Source: Desulfuromonadaceae bacterium (GTDB taxonomy: Bacteria; Desulfobacterota; Desulfuromonadia; Desulfuromonadales; Syntrophotaleaceae). Taken from it: a stretch of DNA of 9,154 nucleotides. The DNA lies in the NCBI GenBank assembly GCA_021107335.1, contig JAIOSZ010000063.1, positions 1-9,154 of the forward strand, in the 5' to 3' direction. A program made the position numbers and the translations under genes. The notes below the pieces were generated by a model, which was not told where the DNA came from, made no database searches, and worked only from the letters and a program-made list of their open reading frames with translations. Shown piece by piece: positions 1 through 6,996 of this stretch. Position 1 is the stretch's first letter. Each line of letters opens with the position of its first letter.

Positions 1-278
1 AAACGTTCGGCTTTCTGACGAAAAAAACCGCTGGGTCGAATCAGTTCCTCCAGCCGCTGACGATCCATTCGCAACAGGTTAGCGACGGTAAGGGGTGCCT
101 CATCCTTAAGAGCGGCGATCACCCTTTCGACGTTACGCCAAGTGGTATTCTGGGTCAGAATCGCCCCGACCAGCACTTCAAAAGGGCTTTCTGCGGGCCA
201 CCAATGCAACTCCCCGAAATGTGTCAGCAAACGATTAAAGATCTCGTTCAAACCTCCAGTCAGCGGCTGCGTCATCAT
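1..278 (-). CDS. Endonuclease III-family (HhH-GPD) DNA glycosylase, N-terminal part, cut by window edge
   Basis: I translated this frame by hand from the minus strand. It starts with two adjacent ATGs (278 and 275) and stays open for 92 codons to the window edge. A purine-rich GAGAGGAAG lies about 7 nt upstream of the first ATG, which favours that start. Residues 31-52 contain PFEVLVGAILTQNTTW, the typical first-helix block of endonuclease III-like glycosylases (the LxxxILSQNT region of Nth). RPSGFFRQKAERL near residue 81 is also typical of the family. Such proteins remove damaged bases in base excision repair. The TQNTxW form with two tryptophans upstream (residues 26-27) resembles the 'endonuclease III domain' or MagIII-like 3-methyladenine glycosylase branch more than classical Nth; that is inference. 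The helix-hairpin-helix, the catalytic Lys/Asp and any FeS cluster cysteines lie outside the window. It begins 22 nt after the comF stop, so it is probably co-transcribed. Confidence 0.85.
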   Translation of the reverse strand, partial: MMTQPLTGGLNEIFNRLLTHFGELHWWPAESPFEVLVGAILTQNTTWRNVERVIAALKDEAPLTVANLLRMDRQRLEELIRPSGFFRQKAER

Positions 279-300
279 TCCTATTCTTCCTCTCTGTAGA

Positions 301-1056
301 TCAACCATGCAACCGAGCCCGGGCCAGGACGGCCACGGCCACCTCGCCGGCACCACCATCGAGCAACGTACGACTGCACTCACGAGCCGTGGCACCGGTA
401 GTCATCACATCATCGACCAACAACACCCGTTCACCTTGTAACGGCCGACTCAAGGCAAAGGCCCCACGGAGATTACGTCGACGCTGGACCGCCTTGAGTC
501 CAATCTGAGGCGGTGTCGGACGGATGCGCAGCAGCAACTGAGCCGCCACGGGTACCTGCCGACTACGCCCCAGGGACTTGGCCAACAACAGAGCCTGATT
601 GTAGCTGCGCTGGCGAAGTCGGGTGACGTACAAGGGGACAGGCAACAGCAGATCGGGACTAAAATCGTCTATCGGTCCTTGCAGTGCCTCCTTCATCAAG
701 GCCGCCAAAGGCCGGTCGAGGTTGAAGTCTCCCTCATATTTGAATTTTTGTACGGCCCGACGCAAGGTTTCGTCGTAGAGGCCGACACTTTTGGCCCACA
801 AAAATGGGGGAGGGTCCTGCAGACAGGCTTGGCAAAGATGGTCACTGCCATCCTCGGCCGCAAAGGGCAAATCACAGCGAGAACAACGAGGTGAAACGAC
901 GGGAGTAATGGTCTCAAGACAGGACGAACAGAAGAGCGCCGATGCTTGTAAAGCTTGGCGACAGAGGGGGCAGATCGGAGGGAAACAGAGATCGGCCAAG
1001 CCGATCAATTCCTGGCGCAGAATCTGCCAGAGGATCTTGGGGCTGTTGAAGCTCAT
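301..1056 (-). CDS. comF: ComF family protein (zinc ribbon + phosphoribosyltransferase fold)
   Basis: This encodes 251 residues if started at the ATG at 1056, which has GGGGAG 8 nt upstream. A GTG at 1080 would add 8 residues but has no comparable ribosome binding site. The N-terminal part carries paired cysteines at 24/29/32, 43/46, 58/61 and 75/78, forming the zinc-finger region of ComF proteins. The C-terminal half is a type I phosphoribosyltransferase domain. Its PRPP-binding loop VLLVDDVMTTGAT is at 211-223, the RQRSYNQA motif at 148-155, and TPPQIGL at 181-187 is followed by an RRRN stretch, all hallmarks of ComF/GntX. ComF homologues are needed for natural transformation in several bacteria, where they link incoming single-stranded DNA to the recombination machinery. 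In non-competent species their role is unclear, and no other competence gene is visible here. It lies 39 nt after gpmI and 22 nt before the glycosylase gene. Family assignment is firm; the physiological role is not. Confidence 0.93.
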   Translation of the reverse strand: MSFNSPKILWQILRQELIGLADLCFPPICPLCRQALQASALFCSSCLETITPVVSPRCSRCDLPFAAEDGSDHLCQACLQDPPPFLWAKSVGLYDETLRRAVQKFKYEGDFNLDRPLAALMKEALQGPIDDFSPDLLLPVPLYVTRLRQRSYNQALLLAKSLGRSRQVPVAAQLLLRIRPTPPQIGLKAVQRRRNLRGAFALSRPLQGERVLLVDDVMTTGATARECSRTLLDGGAGEVAVAVLARARLHG

Positions 1057-1095
1057 CAAGATAGCTCCCCGCCACGCCACCGGCGGATCGAGGGA

Positions 1096-2637
1096 TTAAT
1101 TCTGCAACAGGCTACAACCGGTCATCTCCGGCGGCTGAACCACATCGAGCAACTGCAGCAGGGTCGGCGCGATGTCGGCCAATTTGCCACGGCGAAGCGA
1201 ACCGTGTTGGCGATCAGGGTCGACCAGAATCAAGGGAACCAGGTTAGAGGTATGGGCCGTATGGGGCGTGCCGTCCTCCGCACTCATCTGCTCGCAGTTG
1301 CCGTGATCGGCCGTGACCAGCAGACTGCCTCCGGCAGCCAGAACAGCGTCAACCACCTGGCCGACACAGTCATCGACCGTTTCCATGGCCTCGACCGCTG
1401 CCGCCATGATGCCGGTATGACCGACCATGTCCGGATTGGCAAAGTTAAGCACGATCAGATCGTAGCAACCTTTCGCCACTCGCTCCAACATCTCTGCGGT
1501 AACCTGCGGCGCACTCATAGCCGGCTTCTGATCGTAGGTGGTCACCTCCTGCGGCGAAGGGACCAGCACCCGCTCTTCACCGGCAAATGGGCTCTCGCAC
1601 CCGCCATTGAAAAAGAACGTAACGTGGGCGTATTTCTCCGTTTCAGCAATACGTAACTGCTGAAGACCGGCCTTGGCTACCACCTCGCCAAGGATGGCGG
1701 GATAGCTTGCCGGAGAAAAAGCCACCGGCAGGGCAAAAGTTTCGTCATACTCAGTAAGGCAGGCAAAACCAGCTAACTGAGGACTCTTGGAGCGCTGGAA
1801 ACCGTTGAATTCACATTGGGTAAAAGTGCGACTGATCTCTCGCGCCCGATCAGCGCGAAAGTTGAAAAAGATCAGACCATCGCCGTCATCGACGGTACTT
1901 GAAGAACCGTCATGATGGATAACGCAGGGTTCAACGAACTCGTCAGTCTGGCCGTTACCATAGGCGTTGGCAATCGCTTCGGCACTGCTGGCGAAGGATT
2001 GCCCCTGGCCCTCAGTCATGGCTTGAAAGGCTTTTTCAACCCGATCCCAACGGTTGTCACGATCCATGGCGTAATAACGCCCAATGACTGTCGCCACACG
2101 GCCAAGGCCGATAACAGCCAGGCGCTCTTCCAACTGGGCCAGGTAGCTTTGGCCACTCTGGGGCGGGGTATCGCGACCATCGAGAAAAGCATGAATGCGA
2201 ACTTCGGATACGCCCTGTTGTCTGGCCATTTCGACCAGGGCGTAGAGGTGCTTATTATGCGAATGCACACCGCCGTCGGAAAGCAGGCCCATAAGGTGCA
2301 GTTTGCCGCCACTGCGCTTAACTTCAGCCATGGCTTCGAGCAACACGGGATTGCTAAAGAAATCACCCTGCTCGACAGCTCGACTAATGCGGGTCAATTC
2401 CTGATAAACGGTGCGGCCAGCACCGATATTGAGATGACCAACCTCCGAATTTCCCATCTGTCCTTCGGGCAAGCCTACAGCAAGCCCCGAGGCATCGATC
2501 TCGGTGGTGGGATAGTCGCGACGCAATTCATCCAGGCGTGGCGTACGGGCTTGGCAGGCAGCGTTATCCTCGCAGCTCGGGTTAATGCCCCAGCCATCGA
2601 GAATCATCAGGACCAACGGGCGACGTACTGCAGGCAT
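1096..2637 (-). CDS. gpmI: 2,3-bisphosphoglycerate-independent phosphoglycerate mutase
   Basis: This 513-residue protein has the usual iPGM length and interconverts 3-phosphoglycerate and 2-phosphoglycerate in glycolysis and gluconeogenesis. It is an alkaline-phosphatase superfamily enzyme with two Mn ions. The phosphatase domain starts with VLMILDGWG (metal ligand Asp14). The catalytic serine that forms the phosphoenzyme is Ser64, within [14 protein letters not shown]. The inserted transferase domain shows HSHNKH (125-130), FLDGRDTPP (151-159), GRYYAMDRD (186-194) and [10 protein letters not shown] (257-266). The second half of the phosphatase domain shows NPDMVGHTG (401-409), TADHGN (442-447) and HTAHTSN (459-465), which supply the remaining Asp/His metal ligands. 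All key residues appear intact. The ATG lies 2 nt after the stop codon of the upstream TPR gene, with only a modest GGAG about 13 nt away, so its translation is probably coupled to that gene. A cofactor-independent enzyme is common in anaerobic deltaproteobacteria. Confidence 0.97.
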   Translation of the reverse strand: MPAVRRPLVLMILDGWGINPSCEDNAACQARTPRLDELRRDYPTTEIDASGLAVGLPEGQMGNSEVGHLNIGAGRTVYQELTRISRAVEQGDFFSNPVLLEAMAEVKRSGGKLHLMGLLSDGGVHSHNKHLYALVEMARQQGVSEVRIHAFLDGRDTPPQSGQSYLAQLEERLAVIGLGRVATVIGRYYAMDRDNRWDRVEKAFQAMTEGQGQSFASSAEAIANAYGNGQTDEFVEPCVIHHDGSSSTVDDGDGLIFFNFRADRAREISRTFTQCEFNGFQRSKSPQLAGFACLTEYDETFALPVAFSPASYPAILGEVVAKAGLQQLRIAETEKYAHVTFFFNGGCESPFAGEERVLVPSPQEVTTYDQKPAMSAPQVTAEMLERVAKGCYDLIVLNFANPDMVGHTGIMAAAVEAMETVDDCVGQVVDAVLAAGGSLLVTADHGNCEQMSAEDGTPHTAHTSNLVPLILVDPDRQHGSLRRGKLADIAPTLLQLLDVVQPPEMTGCSLLQN

Positions 2638-2639
2638 GA

Positions 2640-3998
2640 CTAGTCCCGTTCTCCGTGATGAATTTCACGAACTTCCGGCGCCGGTAGGTTTGTAATTGAG
2701 GGCACATCGCTTAGGTTCAGGCAACCCCAGCAACCACACTGTTCACAGCGTCCCTGCCAAGAGGAAGTCGCCGCGCCGCACTCTTGGCAGACATAACCGA
2801 AACGGAACCGATCTTCCCCTCCCAGGGCTTTCTGGTATTCTGCCACCGCATCACTCAAGCGCTGACGGCGCATATGACTCTCAGCCAGCACCAGATGCAA
2901 CTGCGGGAAGTCAGCACAACTTTTTTCCAGACCGTGGAGTTGCTCCAAAGCCTCGTCGACCATTTCCACCCGCAAACAGAACTTGCCGAAAAAGAAGCGC
3001 AGCAACAGATCGTCAGGATGGTCTGCCACCTGCTGCCGATAGTAATCCAAAAGGGTAGTCGGATTTTCCTCGGCCATGGCCTGTTGCTCCAAGCGCTTAA
3101 GAAATACGCTGTGACCAAAGCGCCGATAGCCAGCCTGCCAAGTTGCCGCCGCTTGTTCAGAACGCCCCTGCTGACGGAGCATTTCTCCCAAAGAGACTTG
3201 GGCCGGCAAAAAGTCTGGAGCATCCTTGGCCAGTTTCTGGTAGCCAGCCAACGCCTCATCAAAGCGCTCTTCGGCTTCCGCTTGCTGGGCCGTCTGATAG
3301 CGCAGGCCGTTGAGCAAGACCTTTTCGGCAGCTTGAACCTCGCCGGCACCCTTTTTTACCAGACGTTTCTGCACTGCCAGAGCATCACTCCACTGCTGCT
3401 GAGCCAGGTAGAGGTCGCGCAATCCAACCTGACCCTGATAATTATCCCCATCCAGGTCGAGTAATTCACGATAACAATCCGCCGCTTCGCTTAACTGCTG
3501 AGTCTTCCCATAAGTCTCGGCCAGAGCAAAGAGCACGGTCAGATCCTTGGGAGCGAGCTTGCGGGCACGCTGCAGCAGACTAATGCTTTCGTCTACTTCA
3601 CCGTCAGCCAGCTGGACCTCGGCCAAAGCACTTAACACCTCGATGCGACCGCCATCCATGCTGAGGGCCTTTTGCAACAACCGGCGGGCCTTGGTGCTGT
3701 CCCCGGAACGCAATCGGGCCAGACCTTCACGGTGCAACTCGGTCACTTCCCGCTCTCGCTTTTCCGAGCGGGTTCGTCGCCAGCCCTTCAACAGATAACT
3801 GGCCGCTCCGTAAAGGTGCAGCAGGTAGCCGACGGTCAGACCCAACACAATACAGGCCACCACCACGACCGCTGGAGAGGCTTGAATCACATGATCCGGA
3901 TAGAAGACAATGGCTATTTCTACGGGATTAAGCTGCAGAAAGTAGATAAAAAACACCATGAACAGAATAAGCAGCAGCAGTAGGGTCATGATGGTCAT
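2640..3998 (-). CDS. LapB/YciM-like membrane-anchored TPR protein with LapA-like N-terminus and C-terminal zinc ribbon
   Basis: The frame opens at a TTG at 4040. The ATG at 3998 is the better start because AGGAGG lies 6 nt before it, giving 452 residues. Residues 5-21 and about 42-64 are two hydrophobic helices separated by [14 protein letters not shown]. This is the layout of a LapA (DUF1049) domain rather than the single anchor of E. coli LapB. A basic linker (71-83) leads into about eight TPR-like helix pairs, roughly 91-297 and 331-394. At the end, Cys404/407 and Cys418/421 form a rubredoxin-like zinc ribbon followed by CWGC. In Enterobacteria LapB (YciM) is an inner-membrane protein that brings LpxC to FtsH for degradation and so tunes lipopolysaccharide synthesis, with LapA encoded next to it. 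The architecture suggests both parts are fused here. That function is inferred by homology and may differ in this lineage. It is the first gene after a long structured gap and is likely the head of a new operon with gpmI. Confidence 0.87.
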   Translation of the reverse strand: MTIMTLLLLLILFMVFFIYFLQLNPVEIAIVFYPDHVIQASPAVVVVACIVLGLTVGYLLHLYGAASYLLKGWRRTRSEKREREVTELHREGLARLRSGDSTKARRLLQKALSMDGGRIEVLSALAEVQLADGEVDESISLLQRARKLAPKDLTVLFALAETYGKTQQLSEAADCYRELLDLDGDNYQGQVGLRDLYLAQQQWSDALAVQKRLVKKGAGEVQAAEKVLLNGLRYQTAQQAEAEERFDEALAGYQKLAKDAPDFLPAQVSLGEMLRQQGRSEQAAATWQAGYRRFGHSVFLKRLEQQAMAEENPTTLLDYYRQQVADHPDDLLLRFFFGKFCLRVEMVDEALEQLHGLEKSCADFPQLHLVLAESHMRRQRLSDAVAEYQKALGGEDRFRFGYVCQECGAATSSWQGRCEQCGCWGCLNLSDVPSITNLPAPEVREIHHGERD

Positions 3999-4004
3999 AG
4001 TCTT

Positions 4005-4010
4005 CCTCCT
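4005..4010 (-). promoter_or_regulatory. Strong Shine-Dalgarno of the LapB-like gene
   Basis: On the minus strand AGGAGG is followed by a 6-nt spacer and then ATG at 3998. This is the best ribosome binding site in the window, and it decides the start against the upstream in-frame TTG at 4040. Confidence 0.85.
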
Positions 4011-4012
4011 TG

Positions 4013-4026
4013 GTCGCCAAGGCGAC
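4013..4026 (-). promoter_or_regulatory. Small hairpin just upstream of the LapB-like gene's ribosome binding site
   Basis: On the minus strand GTCGCC, a two-base TT, then GGCGAC form a perfect 6-bp inverted repeat. In practice the loop would be wider, with about 5 bp paired. It ends 2 nt before AGGAGG. It could shield or expose the ribosome binding site or mark a 5' end, but there is no direct evidence of function. I saw no convincing -35/-10 or sigma-54 promoter between here and the palindrome. Confidence 0.35.
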
Positions 4027-4070
4027 AAGCAATGCTTCAAAGGTAGATGCTGTTACAAACATTCATGAGC

Positions 4071-4193
4071 TGGCTAAGCAAAGATTTCGAACTGCAAGGC
4101 GTCGTGGTTTTTCAGGGGTGAAGAAATACATGCAGTATGTCGAATTCCTGAAAAAACGCTGCAACGCAGCAGGTCGGACTTTTTGCGACGCCA
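4071..4193. repeat. ~123-nt imperfect palindromic element in the rlmH-lapB gap
   Basis: The two arms (about 4072-4116 and 4147-4192) are inverted copies of each other. By hand alignment about 29 of 46 positions match, with both ends reading GGC...GCAAA inward. The central stem is clearest: GTTTTTCAGG at 4107-4116 against CCTGAAAAAAC at 4147-4157, with one unpaired A. The middle holds ATAC/GTAT (4126-4129 with 4135-4138). A self-contained hairpin, GCTGC-AAC-GCAGC, lies at 4158-4170. A competing fold pairs GGCGTCG (4098-4104) with CGACGCC (4186-4192), giving a branched structure. The element abuts the rlmH stop codon (4194-4196). No coding sequence is credible in it. The form is that of a dispersed REP-like or MITE-like extragenic palindrome. 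I have an impression of similar elements in other desulfuromonad genomes, but this window holds only one copy, so the repeat status is inference. Confidence 0.6.
4151..4170 (-). terminator. Possible intrinsic terminator downstream of rlmH
   Basis: In the direction of transcription the 5-bp stem GCTGC-GTT-GCAGC is followed at once by G and six T residues, starting about 24 nt after the rlmH stop. The stem is short but GC-rich and has a tight loop. It forms part of the larger palindrome, which could either strengthen it or compete with it. If active, it would end the obgE-to-rlmH transcript and make the LapB-like gene start a new unit. Confidence 0.4.
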
Positions 4194-4667
4194 TCAACGA
4201 TTATGGTACGGCTCATTACGCAAGATGGTAAAACCCCGATAAAGCTGTTCAAGCAACAGCAGTTGTGCCATTTGATGGGTCAGGGTCATTGCCGAGAGGG
4301 ACAGCAATAGATTGGCCCGCTCCTTCACGGCACGACTCAAGCCATAGGCGCCACCGATGGCAAAAAGCACTTCACCGGTACCCTCTAGCATATGCCGGCC
4401 GAGAAACTTGGACAGCTCTTCCGAAGCCAAATTTCGGCCCTGTTCGTCGAGGGCTACAAGATAGGCACCGGCCGGTACCCGGGCCAGGATGCGCTCACCC
4501 TCTTGCTTGCGAATCGCCTTGGGGTCGGCCTTGGAACCGCTCTTGGCCTCTTTAAGCTCATGGCTGTTAAAGGCGGTGTAGCGTTGGATGCGGCTGGAAT
4601 ATTCCGCCACGCCTTCCCGTAGAAAAGGTTGAGAAAGCTTGCCAACGCTGATCAGCCCGATTTTCAT
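4194..4667 (-). CDS. rlmH: 23S rRNA pseudouridine-1915 N3-methyltransferase RlmH
   Basis: This 157-residue protein is close to E. coli RlmH (155). It is a SPOUT-class methyltransferase that uses S-adenosylmethionine to methylate pseudouridine 1915 in helix 69 of 23S rRNA, on the assembled 70S ribosome. The start MKIGLISVGK is typical. The S-adenosylmethionine-binding trefoil-knot motif FAIGGAYGLS lies at 102-111. The family's highly conserved tail is present: LTHQMAQLLLLEQLYRGF at 129-146, ending EPYHNR. The frame is also open upstream of this start, but the ATG at 4667 overlaps the rsfS stop as ATGA, a classic coupled start, and gives the family length. The gene follows rsfS, a pairing that is widespread in bacteria and fits a shared role in the large subunit. 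Its stop codon lies exactly at the edge of the palindromic element. Confidence 0.96.
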   Translation of the reverse strand: MKIGLISVGKLSQPFLREGVAEYSSRIQRYTAFNSHELKEAKSGSKADPKAIRKQEGERILARVPAGAYLVALDEQGRNLASEELSKFLGRHMLEGTGEVLFAIGGAYGLSRAVKERANLLLSLSAMTLTHQMAQLLLLEQLYRGFTILRNEPYHNR

Positions 4668-5044
4668 GAAGGATCTGCTGGCCCCTCGGGCTGGGTCTCT
4701 TCGCCGACGGTCAGTTCCGCCGCTTCGCTCCAAAGACCATCCAGATCGTAAAAGCCCCGCACCGATTCTTGAAAAATGTGCACCATGACATCGCCATAGT
4801 CGATCAACACCCAACGGCCCTCTTTCAGGCCTTCGATGGCCAAGGGTCTGGTGTCATGATCATTTTTTAGACCAAGATGAATGGAATCAGCGACCGCCTG
4901 TACCTGGCGGTCGGAGCGACCCGAAACAATAAGCAAATAATCGATCAGCGAGGAAATCTTGCGCACGTCGAGCAGACGGACATCGAAGGCTTTCTTATCT
5001 AGGGCGTATGCAGCACAGAGCTGCGCGCGTTCTTGGGTTTGCAA
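4664..5044 (-). CDS. rsfS: Ribosome silencing factor RsfS (Iojap family)
   Basis: RsfS binds L14 (uL14) on the 50S subunit and blocks joining to 30S, which lowers translation when nutrients run short. The Iojap/DUF143 core is clear: KKAFDVRLLDVRKIS, then DYLLIVSGRSDRQVQAVADS, then GRWVLIDYGDVMVHIF, and finally RGFYDLDGLW. There is no ATG near the N-terminus. I prefer the TTG at 5044 (126 residues, beginning M-Q-T-Q-E-R). It lies 5 nt after the nadD stop with GGGAAAGG about 10 nt upstream. A second TTG at 5068 would add 8 residues and overlap nadD by 19 nt, but it has no clear Shine-Dalgarno. The start is therefore uncertain by 8 codons, while the stop is firm. The tail after the core (about 20 residues, rich in Glu, Gly and Pro) looks disordered. 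The 3' end overlaps rlmH by 4 nt. Confidence 0.93.
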   Translation of the reverse strand: MQTQERAQLCAAYALDKKAFDVRLLDVRKISSLIDYLLIVSGRSDRQVQAVADSIHLGLKNDHDTRPLAIEGLKEGRWVLIDYGDVMVHIFQESVRGFYDLDGLWSEAAELTVGEETQPEGPADPS

Positions 5045-5049
5045 AATCT

Positions 5050-5706
5050 TTATAACCTTTCCCGGCAACGATATAGATCGTGCCGGCAGATGTAATCTTC
5101 TACAACAGAGGGGACTAAATAACGGATCGAACCGTGTTCAGCGACCTGCTGGCGAATCCGGGTCGAGGAAATATCAAGGAATGTCTCCTTCAGAAAAATC
5201 ACCCGGTTACCACTACAGTGTAGCAAAACATTCGACTGTTTATCGTAACAGAACTGCCCCCGCATGACAACGGGCAGCAGCGCTAGCGGATCGTCTCCAG
5301 CATGGCCCGGACGGGCAGCCACTACCAGGTTGGTCAGTTCAAACAGGCGGGAATAATCTTTCCAGGTATCGATGGCCCGGTAAGAGTCCATGCCAATAAT
5401 AAAAAAGAATTCATCATCCGGACACTGATCATGCAAAATTTCCAGGGTAGCAACCGAATAGCTCTTGCCAGGGCGCTGCGATTCGAGATCACAGGCCGAA
5501 AAGGCAGGATGGTCAACCACGGCCGCCTCAACCATCGCATAACGGTGGGCAAAGGAGATATCGTCGGCCAATGGCTTATGAGGGGGAGTCGACGCCGGCA
5601 TGAACAGTACCTGATCGAGCCCGCAGGCCAGGTGCACTTCTTCAGCGATCCGCAAATGAGCCAGATGAATGGGATTGAAGGTCCCTCCGAGAATACCGGT
5701 CTTCAT
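5050..5706 (-). CDS. nadD: Nicotinate-nucleotide adenylyltransferase
   Basis: The product is 218 residues, normal for bacterial NadD. It transfers AMP from ATP to nicotinate mononucleotide to give deamido-NAD, a step shared by the de novo and salvage routes to NAD. The nucleotidyltransferase signature GGTFNPIHLAHL is at 7-18; the (H/T)xGH motif reads HLAH here, with Ala in place of Gly. PPHK (41-44), IGMDSYRAIDTW (104-115) and ISSTRIR (179-185) are the other expected ATP- and substrate-binding blocks. The ATG at 5706 has a GGGGAAGGGG tract about 9 nt upstream. It follows proA by 30 nt and precedes rsfS by only a few nucleotides. The nadD-rsfS neighbourhood is conserved across many bacteria and supports the assignment. 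Confidence 0.96.
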   Translation of the reverse strand: MKTGILGGTFNPIHLAHLRIAEEVHLACGLDQVLFMPASTPPHKPLADDISFAHRYAMVEAAVVDHPAFSACDLESQRPGKSYSVATLEILHDQCPDDEFFFIIGMDSYRAIDTWKDYSRLFELTNLVVAARPGHAGDDPLALLPVVMRGQFCYDKQSNVLLHCSGNRVIFLKETFLDISSTRIRQQVAEHGSIRYLVPSVVEDYICRHDLYRCRERL

Positions 5707-5736
5707 CGTTGCAAACCCCTTCCCCTGCTCACCGAG

Positions 5737-6993
5737 CTAAGGACGAACCTGGCCATCACCAAGCACCACAAATTTTCGCGTGGTCAGATCTTCCAGACCC
5801 ATAGGGCCGAAGGAGTGGAGTTTAGTGGTAGAAATACCGATTTCGGCGCCCAGACCGAACTGGTTGCCGTCGGAGAAACGGGACGAAGCGTTAACCATGA
5901 CCACACTGCTGTTAACCTCCCGCACGAAACGCTGGGAATTACGGTAATCGTTGGTAACGATAACTTCAGTATGCAGGGAACAATACCGACGAATATGCTC
6001 GATAGCCTCATCGATGTCCTCGACCACCTTGATCGCCAGAATCAGGTCGAGATATTCGGCGGCCCAGTCTTCTTCCGTCGCTGCGATCACTTCGGGAGCG
6101 AATTCCTTGGTCACAGAGCAGCCACGCAACTCGACGCCCTTACCCTTGAGAGTGGCAACGATGCGCGGCACAAAGGTCTCGGCGATATCCTTATGGATCA
6201 GCAGAGTCTCCATGGAATTACAGACTCCGGGCCGCTGGACCTTGGCGTTGACGCAGATGCGCTCGGCCATCTCGTAATCGGCGCTGGCATCGATAAAGGT
6301 ATGACAGACCCCTTTATAATGCTTAATGACGGGAATCCGTGAATTTTCACTGACAAAGCGAATCAGCCCTTCACCGCCTCGTGGAATGATCAGGTCGATA
6401 TATTCCTCAAGCTTTAGTAGTTCGGTGATGGCGCTACGATCGGTGGTGGTCACTACCTGCAGAGCACCGGCAGGCAGGCCCATGACCAACAGTTCCTTCT
6501 TCAACACAGCACCGATGGCGACGTTGGAATTGATGGCTTCTGAACCGCCACGCAGCACCACCACGTTGCCGCTCTTCAAGCACAGGCCCGCCGCATCGGC
6601 AGTCACATTGGGACGAGATTCGTAAACGATGCCGATCACCCCCAAAGGGATACGCATGCGGCCAACCTGAATACCGTTGGGGCGCCGCCGCATATCGCTG
6701 ATCTCACCGACCGGATCGGGTAGTTCAGCGACCTCGCGCAGGCCATCGGCCATGGCGGTGACGCGCTCGTCATTCAGCATTAAACGATCGATCATGGCGG
6801 CGGACAGGCCCTTTTGCCGAGCCCTCTCCAGATCCTTTTCGTTGGCTTCAACAAGGGCTGGAGCGGCCTGTTCTAAAGCATCGGCCATGCGCCGCAGCAT
6901 ATCGTTCTTGGCCGTGGCCGACAGGTTGGCCATGATTCGTGTCGCCTGTTGCGCTTCTTGTGCCAGCGCCAGCATCTGTTCCTGAATCGTCAT
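5737..6993 (-). CDS. proA: Glutamate-5-semialdehyde dehydrogenase (gamma-glutamyl phosphate reductase)
   Basis: This is a complete 418-residue protein (E. coli ProA has 417). It performs the NADPH-dependent reduction of gamma-glutamyl phosphate to glutamate 5-semialdehyde, the second step of proline synthesis. It belongs to the aldehyde dehydrogenase superfamily. Visible motifs are IPLGVIGIVYESRPNVT (115-131), SGNVVVLRGGSEA (141-153), IPRGGEGLI (203-211), and VQRPGVCNSMET (252-263) with the catalytic Cys258. The C-terminal blocks NASSRFSDG and FGLGAEIGISTTKLH (368-393) are also present. The start is the ATG at 6993, 3 nt after the proB stop. Its Shine-Dalgarno AAGGAG is formed by the last two sense codons of proB (AAG GAG TGA), so translation of the two is probably coupled. 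This suits enzymes that channel the unstable phosphate intermediate. No frameshift or missing key residue is seen. Confidence 0.97.
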   Translation of the reverse strand: MTIQEQMLALAQEAQQATRIMANLSATAKNDMLRRMADALEQAAPALVEANEKDLERARQKGLSAAMIDRLMLNDERVTAMADGLREVAELPDPVGEISDMRRRPNGIQVGRMRIPLGVIGIVYESRPNVTADAAGLCLKSGNVVVLRGGSEAINSNVAIGAVLKKELLVMGLPAGALQVVTTTDRSAITELLKLEEYIDLIIPRGGEGLIRFVSENSRIPVIKHYKGVCHTFIDASADYEMAERICVNAKVQRPGVCNSMETLLIHKDIAETFVPRIVATLKGKGVELRGCSVTKEFAPEVIAATEEDWAAEYLDLILAIKVVEDIDEAIEHIRRYCSLHTEVIVTNDYRNSQRFVREVNSSVVMVNASSRFSDGNQFGLGAEIGISTTKLHSFGPMGLEDLTTRKFVVLGDGQVRP

Positions 6994-6996
6994 TGC

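Noticed and set aside
301..1056. A competence (DNA uptake) locus
   Set aside because: ComF alone is widespread in non-transformable bacteria, and no comEA/comEC/dprA-like gene is present in the window.
955..1656. A 233-codon plus-strand frame across the comF/gpmI junction
   Set aside because: It is antisense to the conserved C-terminus of gpmI and the start of comF and shows no family features.
1912..2643. A 243-codon plus-strand frame
   Set aside because: It is antisense to the catalytic N-terminal half of gpmI; the composition looks like a codon shadow.
3998..4070. Promoter for the LapB-like operon
   Set aside because: I scanned the minus strand for -35/-10 and -24/-12 pairs. Only poor matches were found (for example TTGCTT with TTGTAA), so I list none.
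4071..4193. CRISPR repeat or small regulatory RNA gene
   Set aside because: There is no repeated unit with spacers and no promoter evidence for an independent RNA; the structure is a single imperfect palindrome.
4010..4231. A 73-codon plus-strand frame across the intergenic palindrome
   Set aside because: It covers the palindromic element and the rlmH 3' end. Its peptide derives largely from the inverted-repeat sequence, it has no credible ribosome binding site, and it matches no family I recognise.
5302..6342. A 346-codon open frame on the plus strand
   Set aside because: It lies fully antisense to nadD and proA, which have intact motifs. The peptide has no recognisable domain, and such long antisense frames are common in GC-rich coding DNA.
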